The notes beneath the pieces are model-generated. The model searched no databases. It worked only from the letters and a program-made list of their open reading frames with translations, and was not told where the DNA came from. 64,000 nucleotides of DNA from Blasia pusilla (lineage: Eukaryota > Marchantiophyta > Marchantiopsida > Blasiales), in the NCBI GenBank assembly GCA_050084515.1, contig CM114272.1:61318001-61382000 (forward strand). The letters are read 5' to 3'. The translations under genes and the position numbers were made by a program. Shown in pieces: positions 46,120 to 56,389 of this stretch (position 1 is its first letter; each line of letters opens with the position of its first letter).

Positions 46120-47800
46120 TTTCCAAATTGGGGTATTTGATGGTGATGATCTACCAGAGGGATTAGCCAATGTAGATTGGATTGAGTACTTGCAATTCCT
46201 TGCGGAGCTCAAACAATGCTTAACTGATGTGCCCATGGTGATGATCTCAATCTCCTTTCCCATATAGATAAGGAGATTGAGACTTATCGAAGCATGTGTG
46301 ATCGAGATATAAATGACAACCTTAGGGTTATGGAAATAGATTTCTATTGTCTTCCAATGCCTACATTACCAACCTCCTTCAACGGAGACCAATGAAAACA
46401 TCCTAATATGTTTCTACCCATCATCTTCAAAGTCAACATGGGAGATAGAGATGGAGTATGCTTACATATGTTCGCACTGGTTAGATTATGACAATAAAAT
46501 TCTTGTTAGGGGGAATTCCTAGCTTAGATAGATCCTAGCATGTTGCTAGGAATTTTAAAACCCCATGATTGGGACACATGGTCCTTTGAGTGAAAGTTTT
46601 TGGATGAGTATGTGATGGGAGAGGAAAAATCTGACCTTCTCTCATGACACCGCCTTTCAAGGTAGAGATCAAGATCTCATCTTCCCCTTGCTTGCAGAAG
46701 GTGAGTGGGAACCTATTGGGATCTTCTCACACTTGTTGGAAGAGAAACACATGAGGAGAATTTGTGTTGAGACCTACCAACATGGAGCCAACTTTAAGGG
46801 AAGGAAGTGGAAGAGGTAAGAGAGGGAAAAGTTCATAGTTTGGTTGGCGATCTCAATATACATGGGAATTCACAAGCCCGCAAAGAGAAGATCCCATTGG
46901 GAAACAATGTACAAACTCTTCCAAAATTCATACATATTCTCTTTCATATATAGAGATTGGTGGGAGATGATCATGGTTTTTCTTCACTTGGTAAACATAC
47001 CAAACCTCTCTAGAGATGAGACTTGTTCTTCGTATGACAAGATTGCCAAAGTGAGACCTTTACTAGAGATATTGTCCTCAAGGTTTAAGGAGTCCCTACC
47101 GATATGTCACATACTAACATTGGATGAGATGAAAATTCACATCGAGTGTGGATGATGTCTCATCATACAATACAATCAAGCAAAACCGATCAAGCATCAC
47201 ATCAAGATGTTTGTTGTATGGATGGGGAAAAATATGTGTGTGAATATGCAAGAATGAAAATGATGAATGTAACTTAGTTACTATTATTGTGTGACAAGGT
47301 TGCACAAAATCGGACTTTTCCATGCCCCACATGTCCCGTGCCCGGAATTTTTTTGGTGTCCTAGTTGCCCATACGGGCTCAAGAGGTAGGAACATGTGCG
47401 GACTCGGATTAAGGAAGGAGGCTTGGGTTCAAATGGAATGTGCGGACTATGATCCCGCATCGAGCCCATGTGTGGCCCGCCTAGGGCTTGTTCTTGGCTC
47501 GCCAAGCCTGGATCTATTTTGGTAGCACTAAATGGAGTTGTATGACCTTGGTGTATTGTGCATGGGGATTTTTTTGAACAAACCAAGATGGATAGCCAGA
47601 AACCTTATCATCAAATGCAAATTATGTTGAGAGGGGTTCCCTCCATTGGCAAATGCATGTCGAGTATCACATTTCAAGGTGCTTGTGGATGGACAATGAC
47701 ATGGTTGCTCTATTATCAAACTAGGCCATGCCCATTGCAACAAATATATTCATTTTGTGATGAGATGGGACAGATCATCTAAAGGCTATAGTGTAATCCT
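46120..47800 (+). pseudogene. piggyBac-like transposase (DDE_Tnp_1_7), decayed
   Basis: Plus-strand residues follow the piggyBac N-terminal pattern: PIGIFSHLLEEKHMRRICVE, EKFIVWLAISIYMGIHKP, SHWETMYKLFQNSYIF, MVFLHLVNIPNLSRDE, YDKIAKVRPLLEILSSRFKE. The first catalytic block follows, ICHILTLDEMKIH (compare S.DE.M), then QAKPIKHHIKMFVVW. A MITE at 47295-47550 interrupts the gene, after which MDNDMVALLSN resembles the W.D...V..LS. motif. Earlier residues (DDLPEGLANVDWIEYLQFL) fit an acidic N-terminus. Stops (46817, 47153) and frame changes make it inactive. piggyBac enzymes move elements into TTAA sites; they are rare in plants. Confidence 0.7.
47295..47550. mobile_element. GCCCG-rich hAT-like MITE inside the piggyBac gene
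   Basis: It starts CAAGGTTGCACAAAATC at 47295 and ends near ATGACCTTG at 47550, with GCCCG/CGGGCTC words inside. The flanks do not show a clear 8-bp duplication. Confidence 0.45.
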
Positions 47801-47984
47801 CATTAGCCTCACGTTGATTGAGTATCATGAGTATATGTAGAGTTTTGATATGTCTGAACAACTAAGAGTGGCTTATTTCACTCAAAACTTTATATTGATG
47901 CTACACATGCCAATGTGAGTGATGGAATTTTGTAAATCACTCTTCAAGTTTACATCATTGCATTTGAATTTGAGCTTTTGTTTT

Positions 47985-48020
47985 AGGGGATGCAAGATGC
48001 AATTGCATCTTGCATCCCCT
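47985..48020. repeat. Perfect 36-bp palindrome
   Basis: The two 18-base halves, AGGGGATGCAAGATGCAA and its exact complement, meet without a spacer at 48002/48003. The first mismatch comes directly outside both ends. Function unknown. Confidence 0.95.
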
Positions 48021-49461
48021 TTATGGACTTGGATTGGATTTGATCACCTAACCCCATGGTGATTCCTAGCTAGGAGGGCCGCCTAATGGGTTCAATCCCA
48101 CATGAATCCTAGATGCATATCTATATCTACCAAAACACATTCCATTTCAACCTTACTAAGTTGTCTTGCTGTAAAATGATAGTGATAGACATTGATCTCA
48201 CATTCCGAGAACATCCACACTATGTGTTTTTCAATTATGGATATGAGATTTGGTTGACTAGGAGTAGAGAATTAGGAAAAGTTATGGCAAAATCAATTTC
48301 AAGGAAAGATCAAATGGGAAAAAAGTTACATATCGAAGAATTAGGCAAAGAAATGATATCATCATTGGAGGTTTTGACACCCTCTCCAACTCAACACCGG
48401 AAATATTTTTTGAATCTCTATCCGATTTTGGATTTGATTATATATTCAAAAATTTTAGGCACCCATGACATCTAGTGCCATTCAATTTTTTTAATGAACG
48501 GCTAGGTCTTCTTTTAAAAATCTTGAAAGTCCATAGTATGAAGATATGCAAAACCATGAAAAGCACTAAGGCCTTTAGGGGCTAACAAACATGGTCAAAC
48601 ATAGAGACATTTATTGGGAGGTACCTAGTGCCCATTTTTGTACTTTAACCATACCTTTGGTTTTGAAAAGGTCTCAACCATACTCTAAACCCTAAACCTT
48701 ACCACATCATTGCCATGGCTCCATGTTGCATATTGTCAATGCCATTGTAAGTCCCACTACCAAAAGTTCTACAAAAGGGAAGTTAACCATGGTCAAGCTT
48801 CCATGTAGGTGTAGCTTACTAGCTTCTTCACCCAAAGATTTCTTGAAGCAAGTTGAGGAAGAAAATCTAATGAATTGGGGGTAGTACATACTTGACTAAG
48901 GTTCTTCTAACTTATTCTTCGTGACTTCAACTCATGACTAGCATGTCCCTTAGTTTTATCGTGGTCACATCTTTCAATGAATAATAATATCTTAGTGGTT
49001 TGACCTCACTCCCATTCAAATATGACTTATTAATTAAACATGGCGTCCCAACTTATTGTCATGTGAAGTTGTGAATTCTAATTATTAATAAAAATGAAAA
49101 GAATTTAATCCAGAAACAAATCGACAAAAACTAGTGCTAGCAATATAAACAACTCCAAGGAATTTAATCCATTCCATCGTCGTTCACGAAAGCACGGATA
49201 AATCGTAACATTTACAAGCTGACCTCATATTGTTTTGTTTAGAGGAAGGGCATTTGAATGTTTATCTCTTTGAGCACCTCTAGAGGGCAAAGCGGTACTT
49301 TGGAGCTACTTTTTTGAGCTCGAAACACGGAGCCTCGAACGAGTTATTGATGATGGGAAAATTAAATATGCGGCACAAAGTGTACAAAATGTTGGGAAAA
49401 CTGTTGCAAATATGGTACAAAAGGACAGTATTTCGGAAGCCTGAAACTAGCGCTGTCAAGC
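48021..49461. other. No gene recognised
   Basis: A plus-strand frame at 48113-48475 encodes a 120-residue Lys/Ile-rich peptide (DQMGKKLHIEELGKEMISSL) with no known family; it could be the tail of the piggyBac-like region. The rest is AT-rich without signals. Confidence 0.3.
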
Positions 49462-50954
49462 TCATAAGCTTTCTTCAGAATTGTCGATGCGGATTCTCGC
49501 TGTTTCCCTGAACGGTATGAATCTCGCACTCGCACTCTCGCTGTCGTTTCTGAGGGCTTCATACTTTTCGATTCGCCTCACGTTTTGGTCGCCGGTCAAG
49601 ACGGGGAAGAGGGACTCCGCATTGGTTCTGTTAATTCCCAGTCGCTCGGATTCGGGCAAGGGAAAGGAGTCCAGAATGCTGGTGAATCTACTCATGGCGC
49701 TGTAGCCGCATGGGAACTCGCTACCGTAGAGGATGCGATCTGCTCCCGCGAACGAGATTGTGGCCGACAAGGAGGAGTCGCTGCTGGCCAGAGCGCTGTC
49801 GAAGTAGAACTTCCTGAACTCGGTCAAAATATCGCTGTCCTTGCCCGCGAGGACTTGCGCTGTGGGGCTGTAAGCGATACGGTGCGCAACGAAGGGCAGA
49901 AATCCGCCAGAATGCGCGAACACGTACGTGATGTTGGGGTATTTCCTAGTCATGTTCGAAAATACCAAGTTCAGAGCCGCACGCGTCGTGTCCAATGTGT
50001 AGTCCACCACAGCAGGAGGAATTCCTCGCATCTCTTTAGCTGCGAGCAAAAGAATCGTTGGCAGGATGGGATTCACGTTGAGAGTCAGTTCATGGCTACT
50101 GCATAGAATGGAAGTCCTCCGAAACAAGACGGCTAGACGTGTAGAATTCACTCAGAGGACGTGACGGACATGAGGACTACTTCGCGCCTTCGAATGTTGG
50201 GGTTGCAATCGGGACGATTCGATGCGCTCACTAGACGGAAACGAAAACGATTACTTGCACTGTAACTGAACTTGACTTGGGAAGTGGTGGAGATGGAGGT
50301 GAATGTGGATGTCGGACGTAGGACGTAGGACCTACCGTTTGACGAGCCAGGATGCACGAACACCACGGCTTCGTAGACGTTGAGCAGCTGGAAGAAAGCA
50401 TCCAATGAAGGATCTCCCAGATAAGTGTCGAATTTAGCAGCTTCGAGAAACACCCCCACCGCTTTGAGCTTCTCCAACGCGTAGGTCGTCTCAGCGATGG
50501 ATCCTTCCACGTCCGGCAGCGTGACAGTGGCCCAGAACTGGAAGCGTCCGGGGTATTTCTGCACGAGTTCGTAGTAAGCGTACTCGTTGAGCCTGCGCGC
50601 CAGTAGCCGGCTTTCAAGGAAGTCGTCGGGTTCGCACCTAGCTCCCGGCGTGGTTATTGACACCACGCTCGTTTGAATGCTGAAAGCATCCATGTGCGCC
50701 AGATGCATTGAGGCATTCCATTCAGAAACCGGATATCCTCCCGGCTGAATATTGCGTTCCGTGAGGTATTCGCGATAGAAGGGAGGAACGAAGTGCGAGT
50801 GAATATCGATTCTATACGCGTTCGGATTCGTGAAACTGCCTCTTACACGCTTCAAGCTCACCGACGCGTATGGAGACATAATCATCGCCACAAGGACGAG
50901 CCGTAACCACGCCCGTCGACTGATCATGATACAGCTCTGCTCGTCCATATTCAT
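49462..50954 (-). CDS. Amidohydrolase-2 (ACMSD/6-methylsalicylate-decarboxylase-like), two exons
   Basis: Exon 1 (50954-50332) and exon 2 (50095-49462) join in frame across a 236-bp GT-AG intron, giving 418 residues. The donor used is AG/GTCC; a more canonical donor lies four bases earlier but breaks the frame. Metal-site motifs of the amidohydrolase-2 family are present: HxH in RIDIHSHF (His52, His54), His201 in VFVHPG, and His269 in FAHSGG. The motif YGSEFPCG has Glu334 where Asp is usual. DTTRAALNLVFS and RKYPNI also fit the decarboxylase branch. That branch does zinc-dependent decarboxylation of aromatic or related acids in the cytosol; the substrate here is unknown. Residues 13-33 are hydrophobic after RR, so secretion or anchoring is possible. 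Local GC is higher than in the flanks. No operon-like neighbour exists. Confidence 0.8.
50096..50331 (-). other. Intron of the amidohydrolase gene
   Basis: The minus strand runs from GTCCTACG (50331) to ATGCAGTAG (50096). Codon 208 is split as AG/C. Removing it links HPGSSNG to HELTLNVNPILP, which restores the expected order of family motifs, and total exon length divides by three. Confidence 0.65.
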
Positions 50955-51454
50955 TGCTCTCCTCCTCTCACCAATTCGACTCGGCCGCGATCGAGGCGCA
51001 TGGCCTCGTGGAGAATTCAGATCTCAGTCAAGAACGCTTCACCGTTTCATGACAGCGGCGATCAGCTCACCGGTCTACGAAGCATAACACATTAGACGAC
51101 GTCCACGATAGACGCAGCAGGAACAGGAAAAACAACAACAACAACCATAAGCGCACTCGTGCTACGCACAAGTTACATCTTGTATTAAATGGTCGCCCCG
51201 TAACAGTCGAAGTTGGGAGCTGATCCTATGTAAAGAAAAGAACCTTTTTGTTCAGTACTCACGCGAAATCCCATCAACTGGAAAACGATTATGCTCGTCT
51301 AATTGTGAACGTCTTTCCCCACTAGTCCCGAACCCTCTTGTCACTCATCGTGCAAGCAAGCGCATGTCAACTGGAGAAAGATCAAGCACTTTCTATTTGC
51401 GCTGCCAATCAATCAAACCATCGATTTGACAACGGTTTCCGTCTAGGTTTGGGA

Positions 51455-51735
51455 GAAAGGTGAGTAGCTTCTCGACCCTAACTGCCCACCGGCCGTCAGA
51501 AAAGGAACAAAGTTAGAATTTCTCGATCGTACTCCTCACCGCCTCTGTCAGAAATAGAACTGAGTTACATTTTTCCATGGGACTCCGCACCGCCTCTCGG
51601 ATATGAGGAAAGCATTTTTCGATCCGACTCATCATCACCTTACCTCTTGGGAAAGGAACAGAAGCTTACCATTTCGATGGGACTGCTCACCGGCCGTCCC
51701 GAAATGGAACGAAGCTGCGATTCTTCCATCTGGAA
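51455..51735. repeat. Degenerate ~65-bp direct repeats upstream of the amidohydrolase gene
   Basis: About four units share CTCACCG.C, GAAA.GGAAC.AAG.T and TTTCGAT..GACT. They lie 500-780 bp upstream of the start codon on the gene's 5' side. The intervening 50955-51454 has no gene; it is GC-rich at first and has no clear TATA box. Confidence 0.55.
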
Positions 51736-52444
51736 AATTTGTGTTCCACGCACTTTTCACGGGCAATAAAAAAAAGCAGTTAATTTTCCTTTATTATGGG
51801 ATTTAGATTTATTATTTGACACATGGTAATTTGGAGAAGAAAATGTTTCACGTGCTATTTGAAAAAATTTATATTAGATTTGAATTCAAATGCAATATTA
51901 TTAGTCCTTTCAAACATTTTTTATTTCTCACATCGCACGAACTAGTAAATAATATTATAATGGCGGGCCCTTGTGCACAAAATTGTAGAAAGGAATTGAA
52001 AATCTTTAGAGAGAAGGAATGATATTAATTTAGTTAGATTAATGAGTAGTGGAGAATTCATGGACTCATGACGGGGTGTTTACAAAAAGTACGCTACTTT
52101 TTAAAGTAGCATCATGGTAACATGATAAAAAATTTTACAATTCTCTTAAACTTCTTTTTTTCATACCTCGGGCATGTTAGCTAGTCTCTACTATTATTTG
52201 TGAACCCCATCTTTAACTTAAATCTTGTCTCCTTCTTTGGAGTTCTCGTACGCCATGTTAAGTGGCCACTTCCCTTAGTCTCTCACGTTTGTGGAGTCCA
52301 CCGATGTTTATAGGTGTTACAAGGAACAAAAAGTGTGCATGAACGGGTGATATGGACAATTCATTTAAATTACTAGGTGGAAATTCAAAGAGCTAGGTCA
52401 TACTTGAAGAAAATAGGGCCCCTCTACCACCCAAACTCATCAAC
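51736..52444. other. AT-rich, no gene recognised
   Basis: Nothing identifiable apart from a possible worn Helitron end (ACTAGTAAATAATATT near 51940), not counted as a feature. Confidence 0.35.
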
Positions 52445-52785
52445 CATGGTTGCACAAAAACAGACAAGTCCGCCCCTAGGGCAAACATGGACAAAAAAGT
52501 GTGGACATTTCCACGCACATAAATTGCATGAGGTGGAACCCACACTTATAGTTCATGGTGGTAGGCAAGATAGGGGCAAGCGAGGCAATAAGGGAGGAAG
52601 GAGTGGAGGTGGGGAAAGGAAAAAAAGGGAAGTGTGGAACACCGAGGCCTACGCAATTGGGGGATGAGAAAGAAGGGGGAGGCAACTTAGGCAAGGCCCA
52701 CATGGACAAGTCCTTCCATGGATGGACGTAAATCCGTAGACATGGACATGTCCGCGGACACAAACTTTGTCCACCTGCAATCTTG
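52445..52785. mobile_element. hAT-type MITE
   Basis: Same family as 36776-37402: starts CATGGTTGCACAAAAA, contains CCCACACTTATAGT and TCCTTCCATGGATGGAC, and ends CTGCAATCTTG. The flanks TCATCAAC and TCACCAAA could be a worn 8-bp duplication. Confidence 0.65.
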
Positions 52786-53661
52786 TCACCAAAAATAGAG
52801 ACAATATGAGTCGTGCCTAGAGAATTCTGATTACCTCTAAGAGGGTATCTAGCACCATCCCTCATCTTGAGCTCGCCTCAAAAGCTATGGCTAAACTTAG
52901 ACTTAGTAGAGGCACGTGAGTGTACTAAAAATAATATCTATTTTTTAGAAATTTAAAAGATCCATCATTTTTTAATTGTCCTCTTGGCACTTATTTCTCC
53001 GTCGCAAGAGTCATTGTCCATATATTTGGTTCAGCATTTTAGGGTTTGGGTTCTTCAAGGGCTCACTCCCTATTGTAATATTTTGTTTGTCTACACACGT
53101 CTTATACAATTGTTCACTTGGATACAACCACTAAGCTATTGAGGTGATAATTTGTGTACTATCCTTTGTCCATTCAATCACGTGATAGACAAGAGAGGCC
53201 TCACATTCATAGTTGTAGAAGCTCAGGTTTCACATTCATAATTGTAGAAGCTCACATTTGTTTCTTCATATCTGTTGCTATATAGTTTTCTACTAAATCT
53301 ATGTGCAACCATACATAAGATATCTTTCTATGCTTTCTATTTTATCGATATGCTATAGCTTATATATCAATAGGAATTTTCTAATCTTACTAGTCCACTA
53401 TTACATTTGAACCAGGGAAGTTGTTTGATCGAAGAGGAGAAAAAATTCCCTTTCGCTACTCTCGATTAGCCGGCCTCTACAACAACATGGCCTCTACTGC
53501 TACATGTACAACCGTCAAGTTGTTGATGCTCCAGCAACTTCCTCAACACATCCGCATAGCTCCACAACAACACAACTCCCTTGAACACAAACTGCTCACA
53601 TCTACACAGCTCCCTCAAACACCTCTGCAGTTCCTACAGCCTCCTAGAAATAGCTCAATCC
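52786..53661. other. No gene recognised
   Basis: AT-rich. A direct repeat (CACATTCATARTTGTAGAAG) occurs twice around 53205-53250. No coding signal. Confidence 0.35.
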
Positions 53662-53669
53662 CTTGAACG

Positions 53670-54471
53670 CATGGTTGCACAAAATCAGACAAGTCCTTCC
53701 TTAGGAGGGACATGGACGGACAAGTATGGACATGTCCACAGACATGGGTTCCAAGAGGTGGGACCCGCACTTTTAGTCCATGATGGAAGGTGTCATGACC
53801 ATACGGATTATGTCGTAGAGTATAGTGTGCTAGTAGAGGCCATTCCTTATGTAGGACCGTAGTGGCTTGGTAGAGATGCGGTTTCATACATAGGGTTGGG
53901 GGTTACTCAATTGGGGGTGACTTTTCCAGTAGGGCCCGCTCTTAGGTTGAAGGATATAAGGTGGAGTGCACTCAAGAACAGTCAGTTCTTTGAGTTGAGC
54001 CTGTTGCGTTGGGAGTTAGCCTTGGTAGTGAGTAGAGCCCTTGGCTATGGTGTTTCCCGCAAGCTTCGACCTAGATTCTCCCATCGTGGAGTGGGTTTGG
54101 CTAGATTGTATGTGATTCTATATGTGTTTTATGACAGTAGGTCTTTCACGGATTTTGTGGTACACTTGTGTTTGTGGATACTCTCGTCTATGTTATGTAT
54201 GTATGTGAGTATGGTATGTCAGCGATGTATGTTGTATGACGATGTGGATTCGCACGACAAAGGCAACCCAAGGATGAGAGGAGCAATGAGTAAGGAGGGA
54301 GTGGAGGTGGAGGGAGGAAGAAATGGGGGAGTATGGAACACGAAGGCAAGTAAGGGGAATGCGAAAGAAGGGAAAGGTGGGCCCATATGGACAAGTCCTT
54401 CCATAGGGCAGACATAAGTCCACGGGCATGGACATATCCATGGACACGGACTTTGTCCATATGCAACCTTG
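53670..54471. mobile_element. hAT-type MITE split by a solo LTR
   Basis: Starts CATGGTTGCACAAAAT and ends TATGCAACCTTG, with an exact 8-bp duplication CTTGAACG at 53662-53669 and 54472-54479. Without the 469-bp insert it would be about 330 bp, the size of its relatives. Confidence 0.8.
53791..54259. mobile_element. Solo LTR nested in the hAT-type MITE
   Basis: The insert starts TGTCATGACC and ends GCACGACA (TGTC/GACA inverted ends, usual for LTRs) and is flanked by AAGG on both sides. It carries no internal retroelement genes. Its end (GATGTGGATTCGCACGACA) resembles the segment in front of repeat copies B and C. Confidence 0.65.
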
Positions 54472-54479
54472 CTTGAACG

Positions 54480-55384
54480 TCTACTTATAGTTCATCTTCA
54501 AGAGGAGCTTTCTCGTTCTACGTCTTGTCTCAAAAATAAGACACATGGATACAAGAAGATCAATTGGAACTAGAATAACTATTGAGAAGTCCATGGAAGC
54601 AAAGGAGAAGAGTATGATGAAAAGTAAAGAATGGTCAAAAAAAATACTATAGTATAAAGAGCAAAGATTCGTCGCCACTTGAGGGTGACACATGGTCTCC
54701 AATCTCGACTGCAAAATATGTCTGAATCAATGGATGTACAAAGTCTCACGAAATAATCAACCCTACTTGGGGCACCAAGCTGATTCTTATAGCCTTTGGA
54801 GATGCATAAAGGGATTCCCTCCCTTGTTTGGATGAACGAGAAGGATCGGACAATGAATATCAAAGGAAGAAGCTCAAGGGTTCCCATAGAATCAATTAAG
54901 AAGGCCGCTATATCATAAACTGAATGTTAAAGGGTAGGCATTGGCCAAGAAGATTTGGGCTACGTCTATTTCAAACAGTGAAGATCATGACTCATGAGAG
55001 TCCACCATCTCTTGATCTATCCCACTCTCCAAATTTATTCCCTCCCTTGGATGATAAGGGAACCAAATCCATCCCTCTAGTTCCTAAAAAGGCTCAAGAA
55101 GTCCAGAGGGATCACGGCATATTACTTAGGCTTAAAATTATATTTTACTATCAAATTGATAGCAGAGTTAAGCTTTGTAGACTATCAAGGTTCTACTGTG
55201 TACATCAAGTATACTTGCTCAACTTCTAAGTATTGAGGGGATCTCAATGAGTCAATGTACAAGCATATATACTCGACTAATAAAAAATTGTTTACAATTG
55301 CAAGAAATATGCCTATATTTCATGTGATCCCCTCCGCGCCCTACATGTCTATTTGGATGTGTGAATAGACATCATTGCCAACAT
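54480..55384. other. No gene recognised
   Basis: A possible worn retrotransposon stretch; no motif was clear enough to name. Confidence 0.3.
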
Positions 55385-55870
55385 ATATTGGTTGTCATGC
55401 ACCTGTCCCCAGAGGCTCAAGACGCGGGAAAAGATGCAAGCTCAAATTAGAGGTGAGCAGGGATCGAATGGATGTGCTAGTTATGAGCCCTTTCCTAGCC
55501 CGCATCAAGCCCACGTGTGGCCCACACTGAGCCCATATCAGCCCACCTTCATCTTGCACTGGCCCATAAAGGGCACGTGGCCCTATCCGCACAAGCAACC
55601 TGTGCGGGCCTAGCCGCGGGCTAGTGCAATCTTAGGGAAGGCCATTTGAGCTCAATGCGGGCTAAAAAATGGGTGGCAAGAATGGGCGATAGGTTCCTAG
55701 ATTGGGTGTGGCTGGCCGAGCCCAGATCTACGTTATAGATGGGGCAATCTCAAGTGCGGGCCGCGGGGGCCCAGACCCGCACTGAAATGTCCGGCTTAGG
55801 GAAAAATATAAGTCCATGGATATGGACATGCATATGTCTACGGACATGGACTTTTTTTGGTGCAACCTTA
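55385..55870. mobile_element. GCCCG-rich hAT-like MITE, composite
   Basis: The right end is TGGTGCAACCTTA (55870). The body alternates GCCCGC/GCCCAC words (55490-55620) with ATGGACATG-type words of the hAT MITE family (55810-55850), as if the two families share ends or are nested. Confidence 0.4.
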
Positions 55871-55882
55871 TCCAAGGGTAAC

Positions 55883-55885
<3 letters not shown>

Positions 55886-55914
<29 letters not shown>
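55886..55914. repeat. (TA)n microsatellite
   Basis: About 14 TA units in a row. Confidence 0.95.
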
Positions 55915-55917
<3 letters not shown>

Positions 55918-56389
55918 TAAACTCCTCCTAGTAGGTCATCAATGACTTGGGATACACAAGGTATTAACTTCCTAACAACTACATATATGGTCCTCTCATG
56001 AGACCAACTACTACTCAACTGCCAACTAACCCTCGAACCCTATAAGCCCAAGTTGCTCAAGCTCTATATTATTGATTGTAGGAAGGTGAGCACATAGCAC
56101 CCGACCTCTTGATATTAGCACTAAAAAGGTACATGGAATTTAGACTTATTTTTTAGGCTATCTGGAGTTAGAGGGACCTAACCACCAGCTATAGGGGCGA
56201 TGGGGGTTGTCCAATTTTTCATGTGTAGATGTATTAGGATTCGTAGTTAGATGGATCTTAGACTTGTGTTCATGATATATGATGTACGTTGGCAGCGATG
56301 TCTGTTTGCACAATATGAAATTGTCATGGTAGACGAGATGTAGAGCAAGATAGTATCGAGGCCTTACATAGGTCTTGTACTTTCCCATT

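Noticed and set aside
49585-50106. 173-codon plus-strand frame
   Set aside because: It is the antisense shadow of amidohydrolase exon 2.
51935-51985. ACTAGTAAATAATATT...GGGCCCTTGTGCACAA as a Helitron 3' end
   Set aside because: The spacing between CTAG and the hairpin is too long and no 5' end is visible.
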